64,000 bases of DNA, taken from Canna indica. Lineage: Eukaryota; Streptophyta; Magnoliopsida; Zingiberales; Cannaceae. Both the position numbers and the translations under genes were made by a program. The notes under the pieces are model-generated. The model worked only from the letters and a program-made list of their open reading frames with translations, was not told the DNA's origin and ran no database searches. The DNA lies in contig CP136896.1 in assembly GCA_034359265.1 (NCBI GenBank), positions 5,921,501 through 5,985,500 of the forward strand, in the 5' to 3' direction. This document shows positions 1 to 10,972 of this stretch, in pieces; the stretch's first letter is position 1; every line of letters starts with the position of its first letter.

Positions 1-1007
1 AAAAATATCCAACCGCAGACATAGCAAGCAAATGGATATACATTCTTCGTGTAGCAACGTATAACATGAATGACAACTCATCCATTATTCACTAAAAACA
101 ATAAACAAAAAATCAGAAGAAAAAAAAGAAGAAATTAATACAACCATGCAAGTGTCAACTGAGAATAATGATACAAAAAAGAAGTTAAAAGACAGGGATG
201 TGCATGTCAGTGTTTGGCAACATATAATTAATGGTACCACTGAAGTATGCATGATATTTAGGAGGCAATGGACTTTCTGAGTTCTGATCAACAGAAAATG
301 ATTGGAGAACACATTCAAAATGGCTCATGCAAATAGTTAGGAACACATGCAAAACTAACAGAAAATGATTGGAGAACACATTCAAAATGGCTCATGCAAA
401 TAGATAGGAACTTGTAATTGTTCTGAGTTCTGATCAACAATTGTTCATAGAGAAAGGGGAAAATATTTGTAAACTACAGAAAATAACATGCCCAAAAAGG
501 CCAACACACCAACTGATTGACACAGAACATAATGCGAATGACCCGCATGCATGAAAACCCAAATTATCAAATCATTGACAGAATAGTTCCTCTCAGCTGA
601 TTGTTGCATAAAATTTGAACCCTGACAACGCTCATAGACAAGCAACCCTAAAAGAGAAAGACCCCTCAACAGCTACTTTGCCGTCAAACTAGCCACAAAA
701 TCAAACACACAGAATCAAACGAACAGGCGAGAGAGGCATACAGTGAGGCCACAAAATCAACACACAGGCGAGAATCGAGAGGCAAGAAACAACTGAACTG
801 GAGATGCGAGAGAGGCATACCTGAGGAAAGAGAGAGGCGATAGGCGAGTGCAAAGGGCGTCGGGCATCGGACGAGAGAGCAATCGGTGTCGTCCGAGAGG
901 CGAGAGCAGAGTCGGGCGATATCGAGCAGTCGGTGTCGAGGCGAGAGCAGCGTCGGGTGAGAGAGAGTAGCTGGTGTCGAGCGAGAGGTGAGAGCAGCGT
1001 CGGGCGA
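1..1007. other. Intergenic, with a 67 bp tandem duplication
   Basis: No convincing gene. A 44 bp stretch at 292-335 recurs almost exactly at 359-402, a tandem duplication with a 67 bp period. The phrase ttctgagttctgatcaaca also occurs on both sides, at about 275 and 421. From about 700 the base composition shifts to GA/CT-rich, leading into the minisatellite that follows. Open frames here are low-complexity Ser/Arg/Leu strings and are not treated as genes. Confidence 0.5.
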
Positions 1008-1108
1008 GAGAGTCGCGAGAGCGAGAGAGTCGCGAGAGCGAGAGAGTCGCGAGAGCGAGAGAGTCGCGAGAGCAGATGCGTCGAGCGAGAGAGTCGCGAG
1101 AGCAGATG
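1008..1108. repeat. GA-rich minisatellite (gagagagtcgcgagagc units)
   Basis: Four to five near-identical copies of a roughly 16 bp unit, agagcgagagagtcgcg, lie head to tail. A last copy is separated by a short spacer at about 1083-1100. The open frames across it on both strands encode Arg/Glu or Ser/Leu/Arg simple repeats and are by-products of the array. Confidence 0.75.
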
Positions 1109-1689
1109 TCGGCTAGGGTTGGAGAGAGACCCCGTGACAAGTGAGGGCATTGAGGTCTTTTTCCCTCGTTGTCCTCCGCCCAGATTTGGTGTACCGAGAA
1201 TTTTCTCCGTACACCAATTTGACTCAAAATCCTGTCCCGAACAGGAATTAAAATCCAGTCCCTCCCACTTTTTGCAAAACAAACGGGGGACAAGAGCCAA
1301 AATCCAGTCCAGTCCCCCGTTTTTTAACGAAACAAACGGGCCCTTCGTGTGTCAATTTGCTTGCACACTTGTCAATATAATTAGCTTTGCTTATAGTTTG
1401 CTTTGTTTTCTGAGAGGATCGATGACTTGCTTTTTTTCTTTTTCTTTTTGAAAGGAGAAAACTTGTATTTGTCATGAGAGTTGATAGTTACAAGTTATAT
1501 AAAAAGAAGAATGTGAGAGATACATAAAGAAAGAGAACTATAAGCAAACTTTAGGAGAGACACTAAAGTGGCTGCCTCCACCGCGCGCAAGTTCGAGCTG
1601 AAATCTACTACAATTCTCAAAACATCTTACATTGCGCTCGTGCCATATTTTACATATCCAAATCATGACGAGGAGGAAATGGTGTTTAC
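1109..1689. other. Intergenic, with a short C/G hairpin
   Basis: No gene seen. At 1278-1321 there is an inverted repeat with 11 bp arms (aaacgggggac / gtcccccgttt), close to the kind of end (aacaaacgggccc) found on many plant MITEs, but no matching partner end or TSD was found. A poly-T-rich run at about 1425-1450 may be the poly-A tail, seen on the + strand, of the minus-strand LINE relic that follows. Confidence 0.35.
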
Positions 1690-3262
1690 CCTTCTTACGT
1701 CACAAGTTGAGCAGTGTCCCATGGACGATAGTCAAACTGGAATTCCTGGTGCTTGCATAATAGGAGAAAGTTGTGCCATCCACTGATAAAGTAGTTGCAT
1801 CTCTGGAACAGGTGTTCGTGTGATTCGTTGTGAAGTTGACAGAGAGTGCAAAGCGAATTTGCTTGAATATTTCGAGAGATAATTCTGTCTTTGGTAAGAA
1901 ACCTCCCTTCCTCGATGAACCAACTTAGTAAGGAGATGGAGGGACAAGATTTGTGCCAAATGTACTCCGCCTTGGGATCACCAATACCTCGATAACTCAT
2001 AGAGCGAACAAGTGTTGAATCGACCTTCAAGAGATCATTACCAAAACACATCATCATCCCCAGAGCGTCTAAGAAAGGGTTCCATGTCACAAGCCAAACT
2101 CGTTAATCTTGCAAAAGGCACAAAACTGCGGAAGTAAATGTTCTATCCTATGATAATCCCATCTTGATTGACTGATTTGGCATCAACAATAGAGGCGTTG
2201 GGTAGAAGGGCCCTAGAGAGGAGATCAGGGTAGCAAGACTTGAGTTTTACGCCATCGAACCAGAATTATGACAAAAGCTAACCCTAGAATCGTCTTCAAC
2301 GCGATATGAAATAGAGGCGTCAAAGACTTATTTCAAATAGACAATATTCCTCCAAATAGGAGAGTGATGCGCAGAGTCGATTAGCCATAAGGATGGAATT
2401 TCTGGGATACAAGGCAGACATAATATCAAACCAGCACGTATCAACCGAGTTGAGGAGTCTCCAAAGCCACTTGCCCAATCTAGCTTTATTATGCATAGGT
2501 AGGCAAATGATGTTTAGGTCGCCTTCTGAAGTTCGAGATGTGAGATGATCCCAATGAACTAGGTGTTTGATCTCTGAAACCTCCAAACTTTTGCCAGCCC
2601 ATTCCAGTTTTTGTCTATTAAGTTCGTCACCCATCTTGGTGCAAGGAATATGGATAGTATATAAGAGACTTAACTGGTGATGATACTATTGACCAGAGTA
2701 AGAAGACCGGCCCGATATAGTAGTGGTCATTGCCAAGATGCCAGAGTAGACTAGTCTATCTTAATGATAGCCTCGGTCCAGTCCTCCTTAATGAGATTGC
2801 CGGCTCTCAACGGAAGCCCTAAATATCGTATAAAGAAGTTGCTTAGAGTACACCGGAGAATGGTGGTTGTTTGTTTGGGCGACACTAAAATCATCTGCAA
2901 CATGTATGGTATTGGTCTTATCCATGTTTACCTTGAGTCCTAAGCAAAGCTCAAAGCAGCGAAGTAAAATGTCGAGATGATTGATTTTACTAGCTTCATT
3001 GTTACATAAGAGTACTAAGTTGTCGGCATAAATGATGTGAGTGATCCCTCCTAGGAGGAGAGTCGATAAGGCTTCTCTAATTTTTTCCTGACCTGCGATC
3101 CTGAAGACCGATCTGGAGAAGATATCCATGATAAGGTTGAATATGAAGGGGGAGACATAATTCCCTTGACGCAATCCTCTCTTATGGGAAAAGGAATGTC
3201 CAATTGAGGTGTAGATGATTAGAGCAGTCGAAAAAATAAGTAAGTGTTTCATCCACAATCTC
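1690..3262 (-). pseudogene. LINE (L1-type) reverse transcriptase relic
   Basis: Decayed non-LTR retrotransposon on the minus strand, read from 3262 down. It shows reverse-transcriptase palm motifs in order: GLRQG followed by SPFIFNLIMDIFSR, then YADN where YADD is usual. These are followed by the thumb/connection region (LYRAGLLTLVNSIITS; then HLVHWDHLTS and NKARLGKWLWRL at about 2340-2560). Last comes the zinc-binding zf-RVT region (WFIEEGRFLTKDRI, then CTLCQLHNESHEHLFQRC at about 1780-1880). Stops and frame changes separate the pieces, and YADN has lost a catalytic aspartate, so it is dead. The endonuclease end is missing where the Tourist-like MITE begins. Family assignment rests on motif order; the exact lineage is not determined. 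Confidence 0.85.
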
Positions 3263-3268
3263 CATCTT

Positions 3269-3812
3269 GGGGGGCATTTGGTATGAGATAATCTTAATTT
3301 AAATTGTCTAAGCCCATCATATTATCACGTTTGGTTGAAATATATTACTGGTAATTTGGATGCCCTTGGTAATCTACATTATCACTCAAGTGGTAATCCA
3401 CATTACCAAGATAAGAGGTGGTTATGTGGATTACCAGTAAGTTGTAATATTAATTTTAACAAAAATATCCCCTACTAAAATATCTTCTATTAATATAAAA
3501 AAAAATCATCGCCTCATCTCATTCGTCTCATCTCATAGTAAAATGATAATCCCTTTTTTTATATTATTTTTTATTAATTCTTTTTTTACTTTATTTTTTA
3601 TTTTTTATTTAAGGGTATTTTAGTTAAAGATATAAATTTCTCGATCAATAATTTTTTTTATATACTAAATAAGATAACGTGGACTACTGACAAGATTACT
3701 AGTACATGTCAAATATGATAATGTAATATTATCGATAATTTTTAAAATAATAATTTATCTAAGTGATGATTTAAATTCTTAATAATCTGAAATGATAATG
3801 TACCAAATGTCC
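3269..3812. mobile_element. Tourist/PIF-like MITE, copy 1
   Basis: Non-coding element with ends ggcatttggta ... taccaaatgtcc. It is closely similar along its length to the copy at 43595-44165, including the internal phrases tggtaatccacattacc and tatgtggattaccag. TIRs of the ggg..tttggta type are typical of PIF/Harbinger Tourist MITEs. No clear 3 bp TSD is visible here, so the exact borders are uncertain by a few bases. It abuts and probably truncates the LINE relic. Confidence 0.65.
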
Positions 3813-4556
3813 GATTACTAAAAAAATCTGGCTTCCAAAATATCCGAAATGAATTTTTAATTGACCGAATCAAATTGGCCCGAAATGAATTTTCAATTGA
3901 CCGAATCAAATTGGAATTAATTGGCGTACGAGGAAGACTTGCTCTTGAGTCTTCAAGTCATGCAATAATTGTGAAGGTGAAGTGCAAACTGACGACAAGA
4001 CAGCTGGTTGAGATGACTTATACAAGTCGATCATCACGTACGAAAGGCTTGGAAAATTGGAATTAGTTGGCGTATGAGAAGAGCACAAATATTTGGGAGA
4101 TTACAGCCACCAATATTTGGGAGAGTATAGCCAGAGAAATATTTGTTTAATACTTTTCCAAAAAAAATACAAATCATGTACTTTGCATACATTAGTAATT
4201 TTAATTCAAATTCTGAAAATTATTGGTTTTAATTTGTACTATATAATTGATAACTCTTGAATAATATTATGTTAAATTTGTCATCTACTTTCATGTCGTG
4301 GTATTATTGATTAAGATTTTTAAAAAATAAGGCATTATTAATTACTCAGACAATTTAGTATATTGCCATGGTATATATTCCTCGGACAATTTAGTAAAAT
4401 CTAATGAAATTTAGACAAATTCAAGCGCATGCAGTCGATGATCTTCTTCTTCTGCAGCTAATTAGTTAAGTCGCACAACTTGTCATTTTAACTCATTAGA
4501 CGACTGACCGAGTCAGTCTTCCGAGTCTTAATAAATGAGTTGGGTGGACTTTTGCT
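3813..4556. promoter_or_regulatory. Upstream region of the WAK gene, with a 36 bp tandem duplication
   Basis: AT-rich, no gene. A tandem duplication sits at 3844-3878 and 3880-3914 (ccgaaatgaattt, then aattgaccgaatcaaattgg). Each copy carries a TTGACC sequence, the core of a WRKY-type W-box, which is suggestive for a defence-type receptor kinase but unproven. The phrase ttggaatta(a/g)ttggcgta recurs at about 3911 and 4057. Confidence 0.4.
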
Positions 4557-4564
4557 TATAAAAT
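4557..4564 (+). promoter_or_regulatory. Candidate TATA box of the WAK gene
   Basis: TATAAAAT lies 50 bp before the chosen ATG, so transcription would begin near 4585 with a very short 5' UTR. Two out-of-frame ATGs at 4576 and 4581 would fall at or upstream of the start site. Position and sequence fit a TATA box; there is no expression evidence here. Confidence 0.5.
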
Positions 4565-4606
4565 TAATAGAACACATGACATGCCGGAACACATCGAGAC
4601 GCAGAA

Positions 4607-7237
4607 ATGGCGTTCCTCTTCTCCTTTCCGCTCTTTTCCACCCTACTGATGCTATTAATATTGCTGGAAGCAATGGCAGCACCACCCAACGTCGTAGCAC
4701 CACACTGTCAAGAAACATGCGGCGACATTAGCATTCCCTACCCCTTCGGGATTGGCGACGGTTGTTTTAGGCCAGGCTTCGAGGTTACTTGCAACGAGTC
4801 TACTCCATTCTTTGGCGAGTATGAATTTAACATTGGAGTGAAGGACATATCACTGCAAGGCCAAGCACGTATGCTCAATTTCATAGGTTCCAATTGCTAC
4901 AACGAGAGCACTCAATCGATATCCTTTCTTGACCTTAGTAGCCTCCCGTTCAAGGTATCCAGCAAAAGAAACAAGTTCACAACCATCGGCTGTAACACCG
5001 TCGGCTTCATCTACGGCACCAGCAATAACGAATACGCAACTGGATGTGCCTCCTTCTGCTACAACAACGCCAGCATTAAAAGCGAAGACTGCTCCGGCGC
5101 AGGTTGCTGCCAAACCACCATTCCGGAGAACCTGAACTACTTTGAAACATCCTTAAGTAGCCTCAACCGAACTAACGTAGTAGACAACTACCCTTGCACC
5201 TACGCTTTTGTAGTTGAGGACTCCTTCGAATTCAACAAGTCTGATCTCGACGGCTACGGTTTCAAAGAAAAGAGCAAGAACGGGCTACCTCTCGTACTGG
5301 ACTGGTTCGCCGGCAACGAGACCTGCGAGGAAGCTGTGAAAAAAACTTCCTCCTATGCATGCCGCAGCACCAACAGCGAATGCATCGATGTGGAAAATAA
5401 TGGTTATCTCTGCAATTGCTCGGAGGCTTACAAAGGTAATCCCTATCTGCCAGGAGGATGCGAAGGTATATGTCTCTCATGTCTATACTTTCTTATACAT
5501 TGTGGTGATACATATATTTAATCTCTTCAATGATCCTTAGATATCGACGAGTGCACTGACTCTTCTGGTATTTGCACAAACATACGCGGAGGTTATAATT
5601 GTACCTGCCCAACTGGTCATAGCAGTGACGACCCCAAAACCCAAGAGTGTGTACCGGATTCAGAAAGGAATCAAGGATTTCCTCTTCCAATTAAGTTGGT
5701 AATAGGTATGATTCATCCATCTTAAGTCAACTATGCATATAACTTTCATCAATTGAATAATAAGATTGACACATTTAGTTACCATGAGAATACATGATAA
5801 ATTATCATGCATATAGTGTGCATAATAAAAAATCCCATTGTCATAATAAATCCACATTGTAGCTCTAAAGCTTATTGTATAAAAAATCCAATTGTAGATT
5901 TGACCACGTGCATGTCTTTTACACCATGTATAGTTTGCTTCTAAATCAGAAATTTCTTGTTTTTTATATTTTTCCTGATAAGTAGCTTCGGAATAGATCA
6001 GAAAGGGAGTCAATGATTAGCATAAAATATTTTCTTTCTCAGCCTGACATAATCCTCATTTCATTGTGCAGGCATAAGCATTGGAGTTCTTTTCATTTTC
6101 GGTTGTGTCTTTTTCATAATTTTGGGACACCAGAGAAGGAAGATCCACAGAGAAAAACACAAGTTTTTTCAGCAAAATGGAGGTTTGAAGTTGTTTGAAG
6201 AAATCAGATCAAAGCAAGTTGATACTGTCAAAATATACACTAAGCATGATCTAGAGAAGGCAACAGATAATTTTGATAAGAACAGAGAACTCGGGCGAGG
6301 AGGCCATGGCACTGTTTACAAAGGAAATCTTGACGACGGCAGGGAAGTGGCTATAAAGAGATCGAAAGTAGTTGCTGAAGTCGAAAGTGAAGAGTTTGTA
6401 CGGGAAATGATCATCATTTCGCAGCTCAACCACAAGAATGTGGTAAGGCTTTTGGGTTGTTGCTTGGAAGTAGAAATTCCCATGTTAGTCTATGAGTTCA
6501 TCCCCAATGGAACTCTCTTCGACTACATTCATAACAATCATAGAGTAATTCCTTTAGATATCCGTCTAAGGATTGCTGGAGAATCGGCTGAAGCACTTGC
6601 CTACTTGCATTCATGGGCTTCCCCACCGATCCTTCACGGAGATGTGAAATCGCTTAATATACTTCTAGATCGCAATTATGTTCCAAAAATGTCCGACTTC
6701 GGCGCGTCAAGGATGTTGTCTATAGATGAAACTCAATTCATCACGATGGTTCAGGGAACTCTTGGGTATTTGGATCCAGAATTCCTGATTGCTCGCCAAT
6801 TGACAACAAAGAGCGATGTCTACAGCTTTGGAGTAGTGATAGTGGAGATTATTACTAGGAAGAAGCCAATTTATTGCGATGAAAACGCACAAGGAAAGAG
6901 TCTTGCCTTCGGGTTCCTTGATGCAATGAAAGATAGAAAGCTTGAAGAATTTTTGGATGATCAAATTATTGATAAAGGGAATATGGATGTCCTCCAAGAA
7001 GTTGCAGAGCTTGCAAAAGAATGTTTGAATGTCAAAGGGGATGAGAGGCCTACAATGAGGGAAGTGGCTGAAAGATTGCATGTACTGAGAGGTTTTCTAC
7101 AACAGCCATTGGTGCAACATGCACCGGAGGAATGCGAAAGATTGCTTGGTGAATCATCAATGAGGCTTGTATCAGATACCACAGGATACAATACTTTGCA
7201 CAATCAAATGGCATTTGATATAGAAATTGGAAGATGA
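4607..7237 (+). CDS. Wall-associated receptor kinase-like protein (WAK/WAKL), three exons
   Basis: Exons are read as 4607-5465, 5541-5705 and 6072-7237, all with GT/AG borders and consistent phase, giving 2190 nt and 729 residues. The start is chosen because it opens a signal peptide (MAFLFSFPLFSTLL). Domain order: cysteine-rich GUB_WAK pectin-binding region (HCQETCGDISIPYPFGIGDG), EGF-like module at the end of exon 1, calcium-binding EGF module forming exon 2 (DIDECTDSSGICTN), one membrane segment at about 342-359, then a cytoplasmic Ser/Thr kinase. Kinase landmarks: glycine loop GRGGHG at 416-421, lysine K437 in VAIK, DFG at 550-552, and GTLGYLDPE. The catalytic loop reads H530-G-D rather than HRD, so this is a non-RD kinase, typical of immune-type receptors. 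Family members sit in the plasma membrane, bind pectin or its fragments, and signal in growth and defence. The frame is intact; the ligand is unknown. Confidence 0.93.
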
Positions 7238-7639
7238 AGACTTATTACTTGTAGAAAGTTGATTCATTTTACAATAGGAGTTGCGTTGGTAGCTGCTTTG
7301 ATCCCATGTTTGAGAATACTGTAATAAGTTTCTTCAGTTGTGTTTAATCAATCTAGTTGAGCAAATCTAACTAAAGCTAGCTGCTCTTCATAAATACTGT
7401 AAACTGCACCCAAACGTACTGGGTTGTAATTCTCTTTCGATTAGCAAATACTTATACAAGCTTGATTCTTCCACTTAATTAGAGTGCTGGCAATAGTTTC
7501 TTCTTCTTGCTGTCATTCTTGAGAGAGTCATCAACTCTCTCTAGCTTTGTGGAATCGGGCAACGGATCCGGAGGAGGCTGCTTACAAGAGATAGTTTCTT
7601 CCACTTCTCATCAACATCTTTTAATTCCTACCTTTTCTG
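7238..7639. other. 3' flank of the WAK gene
   Basis: AT-rich sequence after the TGA stop at 7235-7237. It probably holds the 3' UTR and polyadenylation region (taataag at about 7322 and AT-rich runs). No other gene is seen. Confidence 0.4.
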
Positions 7640-7890
7640 CTCATAGGGATGGGGGTTGCAGTTTCTCTCTTTAGTGAAACAACAACACTTCTCCATCTCT
7701 ACATTATTTCGGGAAGTAAATCTAAGAAGGTTGTCCGTTCATGGAAGATTAAGAGCTAGATTGGTCTTAACGTGGTGTTGGTTTATTTGGGCCAAAAGAA
7801 ACACTCGAGTTTTTTATAACAGAAACTCCACTCCTCGGTCAACGGCAATTGCTGATGCCTCTTTTTTTCGGAAGCAACTTCTATGGAACC
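7640..7890 (+). pseudogene. LINE fragment, post-RT segment
   Basis: The + frame holds WCWFIWAKRNTRVFYNRN, matching the W-x-IW-x-x-RN-x-x-F signature just after the zf-RVT domain of plant LINE polyproteins. Only about 80 residues survive, without the RT core or RNase H. It ends at the palindrome cluster at 7881. A relic, not a host gene. Confidence 0.55.
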
Positions 7891-8087
7891 GGGCTCCATA
7901 GAAAAAGTTATGGAGCCGGGCTCCGATATATGACTCAGCACGAATCGCAAAGCAACTTTTCTTGCTTTGCGATTCGTGCTGAGATGATAAAGCACGAATC
8001 ACAAAGCAATAAAAAATTGCTTTGCGATTCGTGCGGAGTCATCGGAGCCCGGCTCCATAAGATTTTCTATGGAGCCGAGCTCCATAG
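7881..8087. repeat. Hierarchical palindrome cluster (foldback structure)
   Basis: Outer arms: left 7881-7936 and right about 8034-8087 are inverted copies of each other. Each contains near-palindromic units of the form ctatggagcc(c)gggctccatag. Between them lie two strong hairpins: 7934-7982, with arms ctcagcacgaatcgcaaagc and its complement around a 6 nt loop, and 7991-8034, with arms gcacgaatc(a/g)caaagcaa around a short A-rich loop. So two small hairpins sit inside a larger one whose arms are themselves palindromic. No protein and no clear TSD. It could be a foldback/MITE-type element. Confidence 0.85.
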
Positions 8088-9169
8088 TAGTTATTTCCCT
8101 TTTTTTCAACTTATGTTATTGATTTATTGTTTTTTGGGCCACTATAATGATTTACTTTTCTTCTTTTGTTTTCATTCTCTTTTCTCCTAGTTGTTTTGCT
8201 AATACTTGCATTAAAATCCCACATTGGTTAAAATATGACCAAGATATTCTTTAAATAGTATTGGCAATCCTCTTCTCATGAGCTAGTTTTTGGGGTGGGT
8301 TAGGCCTACTAATTTTCTAATATAGTAACAGAACCAATTGTGTGGTTGATATTGTGCCACCCGCGAATGTCCAGTCTTGCAATGAGAATGAAATATTTTT
8401 AACTTAGTTATTGCAACGAGTGCTATATAGCTTTCATTTTATTTTAGAAAAAGATTGAAAAACAAGGATCGTCTACTTCAAAATTTCAAAAACAATGAGT
8501 TATAGCTGGCAAATCGTGCTCTTAGGTCATAAACGTGTCAACACAATTATAAAAATCATAAAACATGAATATATACGACACTACTGGCTAATTCAATATA
8601 TCAAAATTTAAAACAATAAAATAATACATGATACACATTAACGTACATGTTGTAGCATAGAAAATAATACATGTAACACTACTGGCAATGATATGGAAGT
8701 CAAGTATACGGAGAGAGAGAGAAACAACCGCATTTTCAACAATGAAAGGAAATCATCGACTGAGCTTGCTCTAGAAGGATCAATTTACTGGGATTCTGTC
8801 TTTCTTAGCTTTGTTCTTTTATGTATCTTTGTAAATTCTGCTCTATCTCTCTAGCTTGTACCTATCATTCCTAATGATTAATACAAGCATTCTCACATCA
8901 AAAATAATAATAATAATAATACATGATACACATTAATGTACATGTTGTATGTTGTATCATAGGATGAAGGTGCGATGACAATAAGCGCATCCATTCTAGT
9001 AGCCTAATCGTGTCCCCCTTGTGCACTTGGTCGTGCCCAGCCCACCTTGAAGTCGGGCTATAGTTGGACCAGCTCGACCACGATTCGATTAATTTTTAAC
9101 TTTTTAGTAAATTAACTAATGGTTTAAATTACTTAAATAAGAAATTAGTTTATTATTTATTAATATTTA
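8088..9169. other. Intergenic, with a dispersed-repeat motif and a 35 bp direct repeat
   Basis: No gene. About 8215-8330 holds a string (tcccacattggtta ... gagctagtttttggggtg ... gttaggcct) that I associate with high-copy plant repeats, class not determined. The sequence aataatacatgatacacatt and its continuation at about 8621-8655 recurs at 8915-8949. About 260 bp lie between the copies, including a short GA run at 8710-8722 and an (aat)n run just before the second copy. This may be an insertion flanked by a long duplication. Confidence 0.35.
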
Positions 9170-9826
9170 GGCGTGGTTTGGTTGACACAATTTCCTACAA
9201 GTTATACTTTTCAAAAAATTGTATTTTTTTATCTTGTTTGATTGACACACTTTCTATATTTTGTAGGAAGTACAATTTTCTCAAGAAGTCCAACTTTATG
9301 AAAAAATTGCACTTTTTGTGTTGTATTTGAAAGAAAAAGATAATTTTATCATCACGTCTTAATTTAATATTGAATTTATAATTTATGTTGTCAACATTGT
9401 GATGTTAGATAATTCATAAATTCTTGACTTATTTATTTATTTTAATTTATTTATTAGCAAAATATGTAATTTTTTATATTAACTCCAAATAAAATTAATT
9501 TTTTATATATAATAAATTATGTATTATATTAGTTATATATGAAAAAATTATAGTATATTTTACATATATATGTTAATATATTAATTTACATATAAAATTT
9601 AATTTTTCCATATATATATATATATATAAAGAAGAATGATATATTGATCATTTGATGTATACTTCCTACAAAGTACCAATGTCAACCAAACATGTTCTTA
9701 CCAATTAATTTTTATCAACCAAATACATTTTGGTACTTCTCAATTAAGAAACTTGCGTGAAAAGTTATTTCATGAGAATTATAATTTTTCATAAAAAATT
9801 ACTTCTCATATCAACCAAACAATGTC
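9170..9826. mobile_element. Tourist/PIF-like MITE with TSD TTA
   Basis: Ends are ggcgtggtttggttgacac and, on the complementary strand, gacattgtttggttgatat. Flanking copies of TTA at 9167-9169 and 9827-9829 form the 3 bp duplication expected of PIF/Harbinger elements. The 657 bp interior is AT-rich and non-coding. Confidence 0.75.
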
Positions 9827-10549
9827 TTAATATATTAGTGCATTTTCAATTAATTACTTATATCAAAATGTAAATTATTTATTATTTAAAACTATTTTTT
9901 TATAAAAAAAACTATTTTTAATTATTTCACAAAGCCCGACTGCATGCCCATGTCAATCCTAAAAATTTAGGGTCTTGTCATTTAACTTTTCACGAAATTG
10001 CGGGGACTAACCCTTTTGAGATAAACAATTTAAAAATTGACTATCCATATAATTAACTTCAGATCAAATTTTGTATGAATGGACAAAAATATATTTCATC
10101 CTTATCTCCTCTTCCCTACTCATCTGTCTCCCTCCCTTGTTCTCCTTCTCCTCGTCGGATCCACCATCGGTGGTCGCCCCTTTACACTACCCTACCCCCT
10201 CCCTCCTCTCACCGTCGGCTCTACCTAAGCCCACCGCTGACTCCGCAGTCGATTGAGGTTGGGACTGCAAACCCACAATGATGGCCAATGTGACCATAGT
10301 GGCTGCGGCAATACTATAGTCGACAGTGGGCCACCGTAGCTAGAGCGCACTGCTGTCGGTAGGCCAATTGCCACCACCCGGCCAACCTTTTGCAGCCAAC
10401 ATTCGCGAACAACGTACAACCTCGCGTCGTAATTTTGTCGACTCATCTTTGACATCCTATAATCATCTTTGGCATGAATCAAATTATTCTCTTCCTTGTA
10501 AGTCATCTGCAACACAAATAAAAATTACACAAGCAACAAAGATACGAGT
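9827..10549. other. Intergenic, no supported gene
   Basis: AT-rich to about 10070, then a C/T-rich stretch (10090-10400) with short Ser/Pro-rich open frames on both strands. These have no recognisable domain and no clear splice or promoter context. It may be decayed transposon leader sequence; nothing can be assigned. Confidence 0.3.
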
Positions 10550-10820
10550 TTAGGGTGTTTTGTCTTTGTCCTGGGTTGTTGATTCAGTCAACGGGTTGTC
10601 CCGAGTTGTCAACATCCAAGACGGGTTGTCCTGGATTGTCGACATCCAGAGCGATGTGTGTTGTCTTTGTCTCTTGTTATTGGCATATGGACAAGATATT
10701 CCCGAGTTGTCTTGGGTTGTTGACATCCAAGATGGGGTGTGTTGTCTTTGTTCATTGTTTGTTGGCATATGAACTTATCGTGCGGGGTATCCCGGGTTGT
10801 CAACATCTGCACGGGTTATT
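10550..10820. repeat. Degenerate tandem repeat (gggttgtc... gacatcca units)
   Basis: Variants of cgggttgtccCgagttgtc and (g/a)acatccaaga recur at least five times, together with a longer unit (tgtgttgtctttgt ... ttggcatatg) seen twice at about 10645-10690 and 10738-10772. Both strands give low-complexity open frames, which are by-products. The array ends about 150 bp before the LTR element. Confidence 0.65.
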
Positions 10821-10972
10821 GAAACAGACACATATTTCATCATATGGATCGGATATCAATAGAGACAATTTTGTCCAAAAATTATTCTCTTGACTAGATT
10901 TTGTTAAACTTATAAGGATGATCACTTTTTAAAACTCATGTCCCATAAAAATCATATAAAAAAAGAGCCACT

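Noticed and set aside
701..1300. 199- and 178-residue minus frames and a 172-residue plus frame
   Set aside because: They translate the GA-rich minisatellite and its flanks into Ser/Leu/Arg or Arg/Glu repeats on both strands; no domain, promoter or splice context.
4540..4731. Alternative starts at 4576 and 4581 for the WAK gene
   Set aside because: Both are out of frame with the domain-bearing frame; 4607 opens a signal peptide.
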